Of a stretch of DNA of 64,000 nucleotides, positions 26,465 to 38,813 are shown piece after piece (position 1 is the first letter of the stretch; every line of letters begins with the position of its first letter). The notes below the pieces were generated by a model. That model saw only the letters and a program-made list of their open reading frames with translations, was not told the DNA's origin and ran no database searches. The position numbers were made by a program, and so were the translations under genes. The stretch is from positions 3,720,001 to 3,784,000 of the forward strand of contig HG738137.1 of assembly GCA_000499405.2 (NCBI GenBank), given 5' to 3'. Origin of the DNA: Onchocerca volvulus (lineage: Eukaryota; Nematoda; Chromadorea; Rhabditida; Onchocercidae).

Positions 26465-29400
26465 TCTGTTCTGCTAATCCATTTCATCTTATGTAGGCTT
26501 TTCACTTGAAATAATAAGAAATTGAACAATTTTTTTGTTTAATAGAAAGCATTATGAAAGATTACTGCAAATTGATCAAGGAAAGTTTTGATTCTGTTCA
26601 ATTCCCCACTTTTTTTTTTTTTAGAATTTAAATTTCTTCCATTTCCATGACATTGATAAAGTGATGACATTTTCCTATGGTAAATTATTACCGTTCACAT
26701 ATTATCTTCATTTAATTGTTTTATGAAATGAAATCTTTTTTTTTTGATTTATAACTAAGCTGTCATTTATAGCATTTAATAGTCTCACCATTTCTATATA
26801 TAACATAGTAATAGATAATACAGATATTATCATACGAATACTTTTAAAACAGAACAGCCACATTGCTCTATAGAATGATTTCTTTTTTGAAATGACCGAG
26901 CCCGTCAATGGTTCAAATCTAACTGAGGGAAGTAAAAATATCAACACTAATCGAACTTCTCAATGAATATATTGTCAAGTTTAAAATTTTTCATGTATTT
27001 TGGATTGAATTGCTTTTATGTTGCTTGTTATTATGTAGTTTATATAATTGTTAATTTAGGGCAATATCTTTTGAAGTAGCTTATCTATAATAATAAATCA
27101 CAAATAAATTGTCTTGAGTTATCAAATTCCTCACATCAGTTTGTAAATTCATTGAATCTGATTCCCAATCAAAACCAATCACGGAAGCGAATTTTTAAAA
27201 GGGATTTTTCAGATTTTTAAATTTCATGTTCAGATTTGTTGCAGATTCCTAGAAAAATAATAAGCAAATATTGTTAATTATACATAATATTGTATTAATG
27301 ATCTCTGCATAGAATATTATTAAAACATTTCTTTCGCTGCAAAGAGTGAATTATGTCTGATGTATTAATTTTAAATTAAATATAATCATGATCTAGTTTC
27401 GTTAGACATATGGTTTCACAATGACGGATTCTAACCTTGTTTCAGTGATTGTTATGGTCGCTCCAGTAATATTATCAGCTGCAAAGCGACATCAATGAAC
27501 ATTAGGAATAATAATGATATGAATAAATAATTTGCCCACGAATTTGAATTTAATTTTCCTTTATGCGAGTTTAGAGCAGAAGCATTCGCTGGCTCTGATA
27601 CGCTTTTCGTTAGAGAAAGAAATTTGAAAGTTTGCTATATAATGATAATAAAAGCTTGTTTCAGAGTCCTTCTCTTAAGTTGAAATTTAAGGTTGTAAAA
27701 GTTTGCAGCCGTGAAAGAATCATATGAAACAATTTTAGCCATTCACCGAGTGGGGACGAGATTTTATATCAGATCTCACCGCAATCAAATTATAGAATGA
27801 ATTCACAAATCAGCATAAAGCTTAGTGATTGACTTGATCAGGAGCAACCAAAGACAGTTAAAGCAATGACATAGACTGGGCCCAAAATCCAGTTCAATAA
27901 TTCCAGAAATTACAATTTATTCATCATTCATATTCTCATTCCCCTTTGTTTTTCAATTACATTTATAGTAGAAAAAAAGGCAGGTTTGTGGATGCTACAT
28001 GTTCTAATACTCATAAACTAATTATGAAGATAATTCTTTTTTGATTATTGATCAGTGACCACGAAAAGTAATAATAATCAAAGTATAAACGTTCATAACA
28101 ATATGGAACTACTGAATATTCTGTCTTATAAAACTTTTTCTTAAAAGAATAAATCTTGCTTATTATCTTCGTGCCATTATATGGCACTGCTTCTGTTATT
28201 TCCCAATCCAGTCGTCCATAGCCATCTCCCTACTTGCTTCTGGACAGATTTAAGCATGATGGTCCTTCTTCCTTTTTTTTAATCTTTGAGAAAACTATGT
28301 TTCTTAATAATTCAGACTATTCCTATTCAAACTATTCTTTCAAAAGTTTTAAACTTTTGAAGTAAAAAAAAAATTACAAAATTAAATTCGAACGAAACAC
28401 ATAAAAATACTACTCATCGGAAAAATCATTACCTCTCCCAAAACTGATTAACACTGTATAAAATTTCCTGTTCTGAAGATAATGGATGTCACAACACAAT
28501 TTTATAAATTTATCTCCAAAATATCAGTGGTTCAGCATAATTAAAAATCAAAAGCAAAGACACTAATTGTTCATCTTGTATGAAATTTTGCTATCAATTC
28601 TGTAGTTCTACAAAATAAAAGAGATTTATTAAAGCAAAAATGATAAACATGCTGATAACGAGGAATGATAAAAGGTAATATTAATGAAAAAATAGGAATT
28701 TTTATATTAAACAATGGTGAGTTTTATTGAATAGTTAAAACATAATTTAAAAAAATCAGTTTTTAGTACTAAGCAATGTGAGACATAAGTTAATGTGATG
28801 CATTTTGACACCAGAATTTTGGCTTAAAAAAAAAGATAAGAGAAATAGTTTCAAAGAACAGTTCCAAAAATGAAACTATCTTTAATTTTTGGGAATCAAA
28901 AATTCAAGGAATTATGTATTTGAAACAGGAATATAGTTCCGAAAACAGAGAATGATGGATTATAAAATTGATAAAGAAAGAAAATTTACAGAACAAAATT
29001 CAATTCTTGACTAAAAACGAGACAATCCACCCAGTAATAAAATTTTGATAGTAATTTGACGACACTGAAAAAAAAATGTACAGAAGTTTAAAAAACTTCA
29101 AATCTGTGGAGCTTCCGAGATCTTTGCTGTACTCGAAACATATCAACAAGTTTAAAGATAAAAAACTGAAGTGAAACTCAATATCACAGAATAATAATGT
29201 GAAAATAGCAAAGAAGAAAATGAGGAATCAATAAGCAGGCGATTACTTTTAAACTGTTTGCAACTAAAACCTCAGAGCACATCATTTGCAAGGAAGAGCA
29301 ATAGGAATACTCCTGCAAGCACGAGGGGTATTGCTTGAATATTCAATAAAGCATGTTTCCCATATGCAAAGCACCGATTAGAATTATTTCAGGCATTCGT

Positions 29401-29782
29401 TGATTAATAGAAAGAACATATAACACTAAATTGGAAAGTAAGGCATCTATGAGATATTTATCACTTAATAATAGCCAACACATGAAGTGAGGTAAATAAT
29501 ATGTAAGAATAGTTTTGGACAGATAATTATCTAAAGATATATGAAAGCCCCATAACGTTAAGAAAATAGTTGAATTGCCTAATTTTTCTACATCTGACAA
29601 AGGAAAACACAATTCATGATTTCTGTCTTTAATATTCCACTCTATGAATCCCAAGAGATACTTTTAAAAAAAGTTTTGAGAGCCAAGGTTGAATGTATTT
29701 TTTTTTGTACTAAAAAAAATCGAGAATTTTAGTGGAAAGTAAGATAAATAAAATCTTGAACTTCCAAAAACATCTGAATGAG
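26465..29782. other. Intergenic, no gene seen
   Basis: About 3.3 kb between the stop codons of two convergent genes (cysteine-module gene + and IP3 3-kinase -). A 103-codon minus-strand frame at 29343-29654 has no recognisable motif or splice context. I found no repeat or RNA gene I could defend. Confidence 0.55.
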
Positions 29783-31824
29783 TCACAACAATACCAATTC
29801 TTCCATAATCTGAAAGATGCAATAATTGTAATTTTGTAAGAAAAAATCTTTCGAATCGAAAACTATATTAGGTAAGGACTATGTACAATACTTACAGTTT
29901 ACAAAAATGAGCAAAATGGTACTTAGACGGTCTTCTTATTAAATAAGAAGTATCGTTTTTCATAAATATTAGGAATTTAAAGATCTGTTAGAATCAAAAC
30001 ACCTGGATAAGATTGTCGAGTCCTACAAAATATCCATCTTCATGATTACCAAAAATCCAATCTCGCCTATGGTTTATTGAGTCTATTTCAACTGGAACCG
30101 ATTTCGCAAAATCAATCATCCATACATTAGCATATGTTGCATCATACATCAGTAGTAGTGAACTGCCTATAACCTGCAATGATATACTAATTTTCAAAAA
30201 AAAAAAAAAAAATTACTAGTATCATAAACAAGTTTCGGAATCTGCGATCAAGGCACTAATCACGACTTTTCGAATCTTATTTTGAAAATATCCCTTCAGG
30301 TGCAAAAGCAAAACTAATAAATGTAAAAATTCCTCACTTCATGAGTTCGAAAAAACAATGATTTCTGAACAGCTTCCCGTAATTTTTTTAGGCGTTGTAA
30401 AATATGAAAACCAGTTGTTGATGTATATTGGCCAAAAAATGCCAGTAATGTTCCACTGATATCTTCATGTGTTTTCACTTTCTTGAAGTTTTTTTGCAAA
30501 ACTCCACCTGGCATCTGAAAGATGACATACCACTTAAAACAAATTTGTAAATTGTGAAATATTTCTTCTATTCTTTTTATTTCCTAAAAATTCATGAAAT
30601 ACCCCATCACTTCAGCACAAACTAACTTCAGCACCCTCAATTCTGTAGCCTAATGTTGCAGTAGAGCTTTTCTTTTCTCGAAACTGCATGTAACGCATTT
30701 TCGTTATAGCTTTAGCAGCATGTTCTTCCTCTGTAGGTTCGTAAGGATCCAATGAAACCATTTTTTCATATAAATCGTTTCGTACGGTTGTACTGTTAAC
30801 CTCAGATTCCAAAAAAGTTCTGGAAGAATTTTGTTAAGGAAATATACTATTCAAAAAACTTCGAAAGTATAGTTATGAAGAAAAATTTACGATCGCTCTC
30901 AACATTTCACCTGGTTCCCATTTTAATATCCATTATTGCGGGGTCATCGAACGACGCTGTGAGATCTTCGATTTCGATGAAAGCTGCAATATCATTTGTA
31001 TAATGGACAAAAAAATCATTCCGAAAGCAGTAAAAATTTCATAAGCATACTTGGCAAAAATCGAATCAATCTGTTGTACGTCAAATATCTCACTGTCAAA
31101 TATTTTCCACTTATAAGAAAAAAAAAAAAAAAAAAAAACTTATTTCAGACGATCTATTGAAAATTACTATCATAATTGCAATAATGAGAAAGTAAAAGTA
31201 TAATTAAATTCGAAAATCAGTGACTCAACACAAATTTATCAACTATCGTCCTGCACTTAAATACACAATATGTTCTTCTCAATTAAAAAGAAAAAAAGAT
31301 GAATGAAAACATCTACAAACTAACAATCATTTTCATTTTCGATTTCTCCATAATATTGAGGTACGAAAGTTTGCAATGCGGGATCATTCATTAGCGCTCG
31401 ATATGCATTACCTTCGTTACAATTACTGCACGATTGTCTTTTCCATAGCGTTTTGTCAGTCGCAGGAACTATTGTTCCTGAAATATTCCACGAATCGGAA
31501 TGGCATGATATTGACTGAACAATAAAGAAGATCAAAAGAGGGTAATAGGAGAATGGATGTGATAAACGAGTAAAATAATCTGGACAATATTGGAATGTAG
31601 AGAGATAACAGTATGACAAAGAGAGGCATTAAGGAAAGTAAGTAGTAAGAAAGAAACACATAATAGTACGGTAATCGCTTAAGATGATGTAAAATAGTGA
31701 TAGTAGTTGGCAAGGAAGATGGAAAGAAAGGAGAGAGAAGAGAACCTTCGTGTCCGGATAGCTGCACCCATTTCTTTCGACGCTCCTTCAGCCAGCAATC
31801 CAACGGAACGGCTGTTATTGCCAT
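29783..31824 (-). CDS. lfe-2: Inositol-1,4,5-trisphosphate 3-kinase (IPK family; C. elegans LFE-2 type)
   Basis: Seven exons: 31824-31746, 31477-31325, 30983-30911, 30819-30627, 30514-30338, 30173-30003, 29809-29783, about 290 residues, all in phase. The enzyme phosphorylates Ins(1,4,5)P3 to Ins(1,3,4,5)P4 and so damps calcium release. Seen: WVQLSGHEG and [12 protein letters not shown] near the N terminus, the IPK signature P-x3-D-x-K-x-G as PAIMDIKMG (92-100), SSLLLMYD, the metal-binding [11 protein letters not shown], and [15 protein letters not shown] near the C terminus. The last exon supplies only eight residues (IMEELVLL) and was placed because its phase and helix match the family C terminus. 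The start at 31824 follows a TTTAG acceptor-like site, but a longer N terminus is possible, since many relatives have extensions. The symbol is by similarity only. Confidence 0.88.
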
Positions 31825-32590
31825 CGTATCCACCGTACCGACTCCTAAACCGAACTCTTCATCTCAGATCTCGTCGAAACGTCATACGCCCGAATCATCC
31901 CACTCATTTCTTCGTAAGTCGCAAATCGAATGCCTACCAGATACGACCATTCCTGATCCCCTACATCTCTGCTACTATGTTCTTTCGCGAGATCTGTGAA
32001 TTTTCGCTTCTCCCCGAAAAACAGCGCTATTTCTCGCGCTAAATTAGAGTACTGCTTACAATACATCTCTTTTTTATCTTCCTGAATTCGTTGCAGACTT
32101 TAAACACGAATAGACTTTTTGAATTTAACGATAGGCTGTTTAATAAATGAGCGAGAAGTATTAATGCATTTGCTTGGTACCTGCACTTTTGGAGATCATT
32201 ACGATAATGGTCATTATTACTGAAAGAGTGAACAGAAATCTAGAAAAAATCGGTGAACAAGAATTAAAAGCTTAAAATATTTTCAGAAAATTTAGTCCTA
32301 TACTTTCCTTTATGCAATCATATATAATATAATGTGTTCATTTTTTAATTTTTATTAACCCTTCAATCGAAGTTGTCCTGATTGTAATGATTATTCAGCA
32401 ACCGATCTATTTGATTTACTGGATCGAAATGCAATCTTTAATTTCATTCTTCTTTGCTCTATTCTATGCGAATCATTATTGAAGACATGAAAATTACAAG
32501 TGTCATGTGATGTATTTATATATGTATTTATTCATTCGTTTATTATGCATTTAGTCCAGTTTGTCTATTTATTTATTCATTTATTTATTT
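31825..32590. other. Upstream region of the IP3 3-kinase
   Basis: 31825-32060 is clearly richer in G, C and CpG than its surroundings and is open in several frames on both strands, typical of a less AT-rich promoter or 5' region, not of coding on both strands. A 73-codon minus frame (32066-31845) ends in TAG in another phase from the kinase exon. The rest to 32590 is AT-rich with ATTTATTTATT tracts. Confidence 0.4.
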
Positions 32591-32591
32591 A

Positions 32592-32606
32592 CCACGCTTC
32601 GCGTGT
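32592..32606 (-). repeat. Helitron-like 3' hairpin
   Basis: Five-base stem CACGC/GCGTG with a three-base loop, in an otherwise AT-only stretch. It lies on the same strand as the helicase remnant and about 770 bp beyond its stop. Confidence 0.5.
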
Positions 32607-32804
32607 CCGGCTCCAGCTAATTTAAATAAATAAAAACATCAATGTTCGTTTGTTTAAAATCTTGAACCTCCGGAAGTTCTTAAACACGCGCCTTATCCAT
32701 ATTAATTTAAAATCTTAGATATCGTAAAGTCCTTTCCTATAAGTCCTTTGCTTTGAAATTTTGACACAACGCTGCATTCGAATACGCTCATGTTTTTATA
32801 CCGC

Positions 32805-32832
32805 GTTGCTGTAGCTCAGTTTGGTTAGGTGG
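32805..32832 (+). other. tRNA-like 5' fragment (A-box)
   Basis: GTAGCTCAGTTTGGTTAG is close to the D-arm of many tRNAs and contains a good A-box. No anticodon arm, B-box or 3' acceptor follows, so it is a tRNA fragment, perhaps from a tRNA-derived SINE, not a working tRNA gene. Confidence 0.4.
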
Positions 32833-33171
32833 AAAAAAGAAAAGCGCATGTTTCTAGTGTTGGAAAAAAAATTCATACTTCGTAATTTGATTTGTAGTTT
32901 AGTTGGATTGGACATTGATCCTTGCTGTTGTGATTAGGCTAGGTCAGTAATGAGTGTGAAGAGGTTTTTTGTGTCTTGTGTGACAAAGATGAATGCTGTT
33001 GTGAAATGTTTTATTGATTAATGAAGATGTTTCTTCATAAAAAACAATTATCATAGATGATCCCGGCAAATTAGTCACTATTCTTTGCTTTGTCAATAAT
33101 AGAGAAGAATAAAGTGAACTATCCAAGTAAATTATCCGTTTATTGCTACTGTTGTGTCGCTTTGAACTGCC

Positions 33172-33226
33172 GAATTGGAACTCTTGGAACTTCGAACTGT
33201 TGCTGTTGCTACGTCGATCTTTGTGG
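33172..33226. repeat. Diverged repeat, copy A
   Basis: This segment, with GAATTGGAACTC and TGTTGCTGTTGCTACGTCGA, aligns by eye at roughly 70% with 37717-37766 in the same orientation. Read on the minus strand both give a DRRSNS or IRRSNS Ser-rich peptide. It may be a shred of a retroelement or of the Helitron family. Confidence 0.4.
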
Positions 33227-33372
33227 TTTATCTGTGAATTAGAGCGTTTTGTTGGTAAACTATGTTGAAACTATGTCGCGTCACTTGATCTTTAGTATTT
33301 CTTGTTTACAATTATTGTCATGGCGTTATTTGACATCTTTCAGGTTTTCGCCCACATCTAATATGTTTAATT

Positions 33373-33662
33373 TCATAATACTTGTGAGTATGCAATATTT
33401 TTTATTTTCCCGTTGTCTGTGTAGACATAGAGATTATCTGGTTTGCCGACTCTAGAACACGGAACAATATAATTGTCCATGTGAGAAGCAATCCATCTCT
33501 AGATCTAAATTGCACAATTCTAAAGATTGACCCTGAACTTTGCTGATGGTGAGCGTAAACGCTAATCGAATTGGGAATGGTAATCTCTTAAACTGAAATG
33601 GCAATCCATTGGAATCATAGGAATGCGAGAATAAGGACATCTTCACCTTTGAAAAATCCTGT
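33373..33662 (-). pseudogene. PIF1-like Helitron helicase C-terminal remnant
   Basis: Translation in shifting frames gives the late motifs of Helitron helicases in order: FFKGEDV, then FKRLPFPIRLAF, TISKVQGQSLE, DCFSHGQLY, then RVGKPDNLYVYTDNGKIK and a stop at 33373-33375. At least two frameshifts break it, one near 33640 and one near 33450 where an in-frame TAG appears. The ATPase half upstream was not recognised. It is clearly non-functional and was probably deposited long ago. Confidence 0.8.
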
Positions 33663-36600
33663 CAAAACCATCCTTATTCAGCTGTCTATTTAAAAGAACG
33701 CAGCATAATTTTGGAAATGCTTTTATTTTGCTATCATTGTCGATATTCGATGAAAGTTCAGATGTTAAGGATAACATGGAAATGAGAAATAACGATTTAT
33801 CTGAATTGAGTTTCTAATTACTTCTTCCCTAAACTTCTATTTTTCGTTTGGAATATCGCCTGCTTAAATACTTGCTTGATTATATCTCCTGAGTGGCAGT
33901 CACTGATGGAATAAAATATAAATTCATACGAAATTTTCAGATATGAAATTATTTAACTTCACAATTCTAGTCAGACTAAAAGAGATTGATTTGGAAAATG
34001 CGAATATACGAAGCAGTTATTGGATTCATCGTTATGAATCTTCTTAATATAATTCGCTGATTTTTCATTTTGCTGTCACTGTTCAAAATTCGAAGTCATT
34101 GAATCTTCCAATAAATTCATTAATGCCGAAGAATTCGATATTTTTTTATATTTTAAAAATTTCTTCAATTTAACTTCTCGAATATTTTTGAAAAAGCATG
34201 CGTTCAGATGTTGTGAATCTATTCTAAAAAAGTCATCTATGTATTGATTTCCAAATATTTCAGTTTCGGTCTAAAACTTTAATCAGTCAAAACACTCTGT
34301 CATTAATTGCTAACTGCAATATTTTTTCTTTCCAGATTTGCTCTTAAAATTCTGAAGGCATCAAATTCAGCTGCAATAAGTATTTTTTTTTGATATAATA
34401 ATTTTGTTTATATTTTTTATTCTTGTCGCAGATTGTAGGAGATGGTAGTTGATTCGTAGAAATTATTGAAACTTTGTTCATGTCGATGGAGTCGCAAGGC
34501 ATTGGCACTTATTTCATCTGCTCGGCTATGACCAGTTTCTATTTAATCTAAAATTATGGTTCATTTTACCAATAATTACTAATATATGCAAACTGGGTCG
34601 ATAACACATGATTATCTGAAAAAAAATCTCTCGGTACTTTTGTAGCAATCAAATAATTTTAACGTTATCTAACGCAATGTACATCTGTTTTGTAATAATC
34701 TTTCTAGGTTCATATGACAGTTGTATGGGTTGCTTATGTTGAAACTCACTAATTTAGACTAGTAACTGTATGTTTTATCTAAATTTGAGTATTGACTAAC
34801 GAATTTGAAGCGACATTTCCTTGTTCGACTGAAATTCTGAGGTGTTAATTGTGATGTAGATATTTCACTTTTCAAACATTTGCCATTCCTATATTACGAT
34901 TCATACCGTATTTCTCGGACACAAAGAGTAGCAATTAATTTTTGCAAAACAAATATTTATTGAACAGCAATAAATCTACACATTTGAAAATCATTATTTC
35001 GTGGATGTTAATTGAAATGAAGATTGAAATCAACGAATGATTTTGGACTATGAGATGAATTTTTTGGAAAATATTAACTGCATTTTATATATGAGCAACT
35101 ATCGTTACAGATATCAATTATTTATTGCTATTTATATCATTCAGACTTCTACATTAAATTTTCAACATCACATCGTCCCATCCTTGCATTACTTTTATTT
35201 TGTTTGTACAGATCGTACAGGCAAATAAATGATTTCGAATTACAGCAGTAACAATTGCTATTGTTTTGATCACGTGTTTCTTGCATAATATTATTCGGAG
35301 AGGATGTCCGAATTTTTCGATTAATCACTTGTTTCACACATCATTCGTTTTCGTTTGTTCATCCACTTTTAAAAGTAATAAAACTAGAAATGGTACAGAT
35401 GAATATTTCCTTTTGTCGAAACAAAATGGAATTTTTGAAATGATAATTTAAAAATGAAATATTAATTTTGTTTGGGGCAATTTTTTTGGATCATGTCTTC
35501 TTTATTTGCACCAGAATTGAATGAAGAATTGAAATGCAAGAATTAAGATGAGGTAAGGAGTTGACGAATGACAAAAAAGATTGGTCAAAGATAATTGAAG
35601 AAAAAATGAAATGACTAGAAAGTGCTTCGAAGAAAGATCATTTGCCAATGAAGATGATCACTTTTAATGCTCAGAAAAAGACCATTGGACAAAAGAATGA
35701 AGTTGATCACTTTTTCTGCGCATTAAAACTTAAAGAAAAATGGCATTTCTAGTCGATAAATTTTTGTAACTGTAGAATTGTAGGAAGCACATCAAAAGTT
35801 AGTGAAAAAGACGTTGAAGAGATTTTAAGAAAATAGTGGGAAATTAAAAAAAAATAACTTTAATAAAGTGTTGAGAAATGCTTCGAAGAAAACTGTAAAA
35901 AAAATAATATAAATTTACTTTTTGGGCCAGTTCCATGCTATAAAAATGTCATTAAGAATTTGCTTTTTTCAAAAACTTATTTTCGGTATAGAGCAGGCCA
36001 AAAAGTGAATAATAGTAATGATGGTGATTCTGGTCCATTTGTTAGGACTGAATTCTGCAAAATATTTTCTCGGTTCTGATTCATCACATATTTGAATTAT
36101 ATAAGATCAAGAATTGTTTGAAGAATTTCAATATATTACTTATATTAAAAAAACAAGTAGATGTGAGTTATAAATAGTTGAAATAAGAATTCAAAAAATG
36201 GCGATATCCATGGAACTATATCAATTAATTTTTTAATGATAAAAATTATTCTGAAATATCTAAATTTAATTTCTAATTTACTGTGAAACAAGCAGAAAGA
36301 AGAAATGAAAGAGCTCAATATTACTATAGGGAAATGATATTCGAATAAGATGGATGCTTGTAAGTTTAATATTTTCTTACGTAAAAAATTAATATCAAAA
36401 CTCGGTCAAAAATGAAAGTTAATCAAAAAACACTGTAATTAGTGATTTATGATGAGCCAATGAAAAATGTGAAATGAAAACGAGGAATGGATACTATTTG
36501 CTTTTTTCCGTTGCTTTGCGGTTCTCATATCTCTTTTCAAAATGCTAAATGACATCATCACACTATGATTATTTTACAATTTCGGCAATAATTTCCTGTA

Positions 36601-37409
36601 AAATTATTTTTCTAAATATTCCAAAATATCGCATAAATTACAGTACATACCGCCTAATACAAACAGAACATAAGCTCTGGTTGCTTTGACAGTCTTCACA
36701 GAAATGTAACAGCACAACAAGAATCATTGTTGACCATCAAACTCATCAAACTAAGAAATTTCCTGTACAATGTTTCTCTCTCCAGTTTTCTCGCGTGTTG
36801 TCTTGGACGATAAGTCACTCCTTGGTTAAATCAAAAGGCATGAAGATTTCAGAAGGAAAGGAAAAGAAGGCAACCGCAGAGGAACTTTGCAGATAGACAA
36901 ATTTAAAAAAAAAAAAAAAAAAAAAATAAAAAGTTTGTTGTCATCCGTGTTCATTTTGATATCGAAGAAACGAGCTAAATTTGATGACATTTTACATTGA
37001 TGAATACCTGTACGCTGTATACTTATATTTATGTACCCGTAGTTCACTATGTAATAATAGATATATCTGTGTAATTGGCGTATTATCTTTTGCAAATAAA
37101 AGTAAAAATTTAAAGTCGAAAAAAAATCTGTAAGTGCAGTGTCGATTCCACCAATATTTTGTAATACTTTTAAACTGGTTTAAAAATTTTATTCAAATTA
37201 TCAAAATTTTCCATAAAATTCTTTTTATGTGCTGAATACAAAATATCCTCAAGACTTTGCAATCATGGATGATTGAATTTATATGTTTTTGCTGGCTTGA
37301 TAAAGTCGTAACAATCTTAGTAACAAAATCTGAGAGCCTACAAAGTATTTTGCCATTCTCTGGAAAACATATGACCGATGCATATTTAATTCGCTAAAAT
37401 ATTTGTGTC
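33663..37409. other. Intergenic between the Helitron and SNW1 remnants
   Basis: About 3.7 kb, AT-rich, with only short open frames and no family motif I can name. Some of it may be further Helitron sequence upstream of the helicase remnant that has decayed past recognition. A poly(A) run lies at about 36904-36925. Confidence 0.45.
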
Positions 37410-37658
37410 TCAAGTTCCCTTCAGATATTGTTGAAGATGATCAGCTATTACCATGAACTTTTCGTCGAAAAGTTCTATCATGTTTCGGTTGCGACAGAGA
37501 CGAATATCTTTAGTAAAAAGTTTTATTGATTGAGGGTAGAGTGGTTCCTTTTTTACGATACAAACAATTATTTGAGAACATCCAAATAAAACCTTGATCA
37601 CTGGATTATTCTTTCCTTTGTCGTTCGCAGAGAAGAATGGAACTCCTTGATTGTCCAT
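37410..37658 (-). other. Unrecognised open frame, 82 codons
   Basis: A frame with fairly normal protein composition, holding VKKEPLYPQSIKLFTKDIR, RNRNMIELFDEKFM and DHLQQYLKGT. It has no flanking splice sites that extend it and lies just downstream of the SNW1 pseudogene, next to a Ser-rich repeat. It may be a remnant of another processed gene. I do not recognise the family. Confidence 0.25.
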
Positions 37659-37716
37659 TTGCTGCCACTGCTGCGTCGATCATTGTCATTGTAAAACTAT
37701 TGTTGTACCCGTGTAA

Positions 37717-37766
37717 GAATTCCGAACTAGAACTCGAGCTGCTGTTGCTGCGTCGAATTTCCTTGG
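37717..37766. repeat. Diverged repeat, copy B
   Basis: Partner of 33172-33226, same orientation. A third partial echo, CTGCCACTGCTGCGTCGATC, lies at about 37660-37682. Confidence 0.4.
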
Positions 37767-38705
37767 TGTAGAAACTCAGAACCGAACTGATCTGCTCCAA
37801 ATCTGAATTTTTTAAATCAACATGATCTCAAGGCGCCACAAATTAGGAATCTGCAATTATTGTCGATATAACCGCAAAGGCAAACAATATATATACTGTA
37901 ACTTACACATGTGAATCAAGATATGCATTTCACCGACGCTTCTTAGATGATGATGAATTTTCATCAATTGCTTTCTTCTTCTTCAACTTTTTACTCGATT
38001 CTTTGGCTGATTGCAGCAACTAGCCGATACTGAAGATATCCTCTTCCTCCTTTTCGAAGTCAGCAGGTCCAACATTGCGCACTGCTCCAGATTCGGCAGC
38101 ACTGAATCCCTTATCAGGAACGAATCGATTGGTACTAATTATACTACCAAAACATCACCGTAAAGATCTTTATCAAGATTTTTATTCGGTTGATTAAATA
38201 TGTTTTTAAATATGAGCACACCACGGTTTATTGTATGCACTATATGTTTTTTCAGCAATATCACCACTACCTAATCCTTTCGACTGATCAAATTGCGTCT
38301 CATGATACCTTGTTCGCACATCCGGTAAACCAAATACGATTTTCTCGCTAATATCCCTTTCCCAACCCTTCTTAAACCTATCTAATTTATTTGAATTGTC
38401 TCGAGCAATATTCTTTAACGACGATGTTCACTCAGACGACCACGCCTAATTTGATCACGTTCACGAGCTTCTTGGCTTATTGAATCATTTTCATGTACTT
38501 TGAGTACAATATGTTCTTGTCTAACTTTAGAAGCCACAGCCCTCATCTTCTTTTCCTTCCCAACCTTCTTGTTTTGAGCGTCACGACGTTCCATCTGTGC
38601 ACGCGTTTTGACAGCTTCACAAGCTATGTGATCAGCCAAATATAATGATTCCGCTAACTTGGCAAATTTTTCATTGATAAATTTGATATAATTGATATAA
38701 TTTCC

Positions 38706-38807
38706 TATCCATTCATCACTTGTTTCAACTATCGATGCAACCTCATCGTTAAACAATACCTTTTTTGATAAGTAAGATCCAGTACTCAACATGAAACTTT
38801 TATTCAA
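38706..38807 (-). pseudogene. fabH: fabH 5' fragment, probable Wolbachia origin
   Basis: 34 codons from a TTG (38807) read LNKSFML, then STGSYLSKKVLFNDE, then VETSDEWI. This is the N terminus of bacterial beta-ketoacyl-ACP synthase III, where TGSYLP-KVLTN and TSDEWI are hallmarks. The match stops abruptly after DEWI, before the RTGI motif and the catalytic Cys. It directly follows a plsX tail on the same strand, as in the plsX-fabH operon of Rickettsiales. It is inserted in the SNW1 pseudogene and cannot make the enzyme. Wolbachia is inferred from the nematode host; no database search was possible. Confidence 0.8.
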
Positions 38808-38813
38808 TGTGAC

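Larger units (their letters stand above)
32592..33662 (-). mobile_element. Helitron remnant (3' part)
   Basis: Two separate signals on the minus strand fit a Helitron: a decayed PIF1-like helicase C terminus at 33662-33373, and further downstream a short hairpin, CACGC-GAA-GCGTG (32605-32593), of the kind found just inside Helitron 3' ends. The expected CTRR terminus about 10 bases after the hairpin is not intact. The 5' end and the Rep domain were not found. Helitrons move by rolling circle without target-site duplication, so the borders stay uncertain. Confidence 0.6.

Noticed and set aside
26910..26919. GGTTCAAATC, a B-box-like word suggesting a tRNA
   Set aside because: No A-box at the right distance, no acceptor or T-stem pairing.
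31697..32042. Overlapping plus-strand frames of 100-111 codons
   Set aside because: They overlap the first IP3 3-kinase exon and a CpG-rich stretch that is open in many frames. No family motif was seen.
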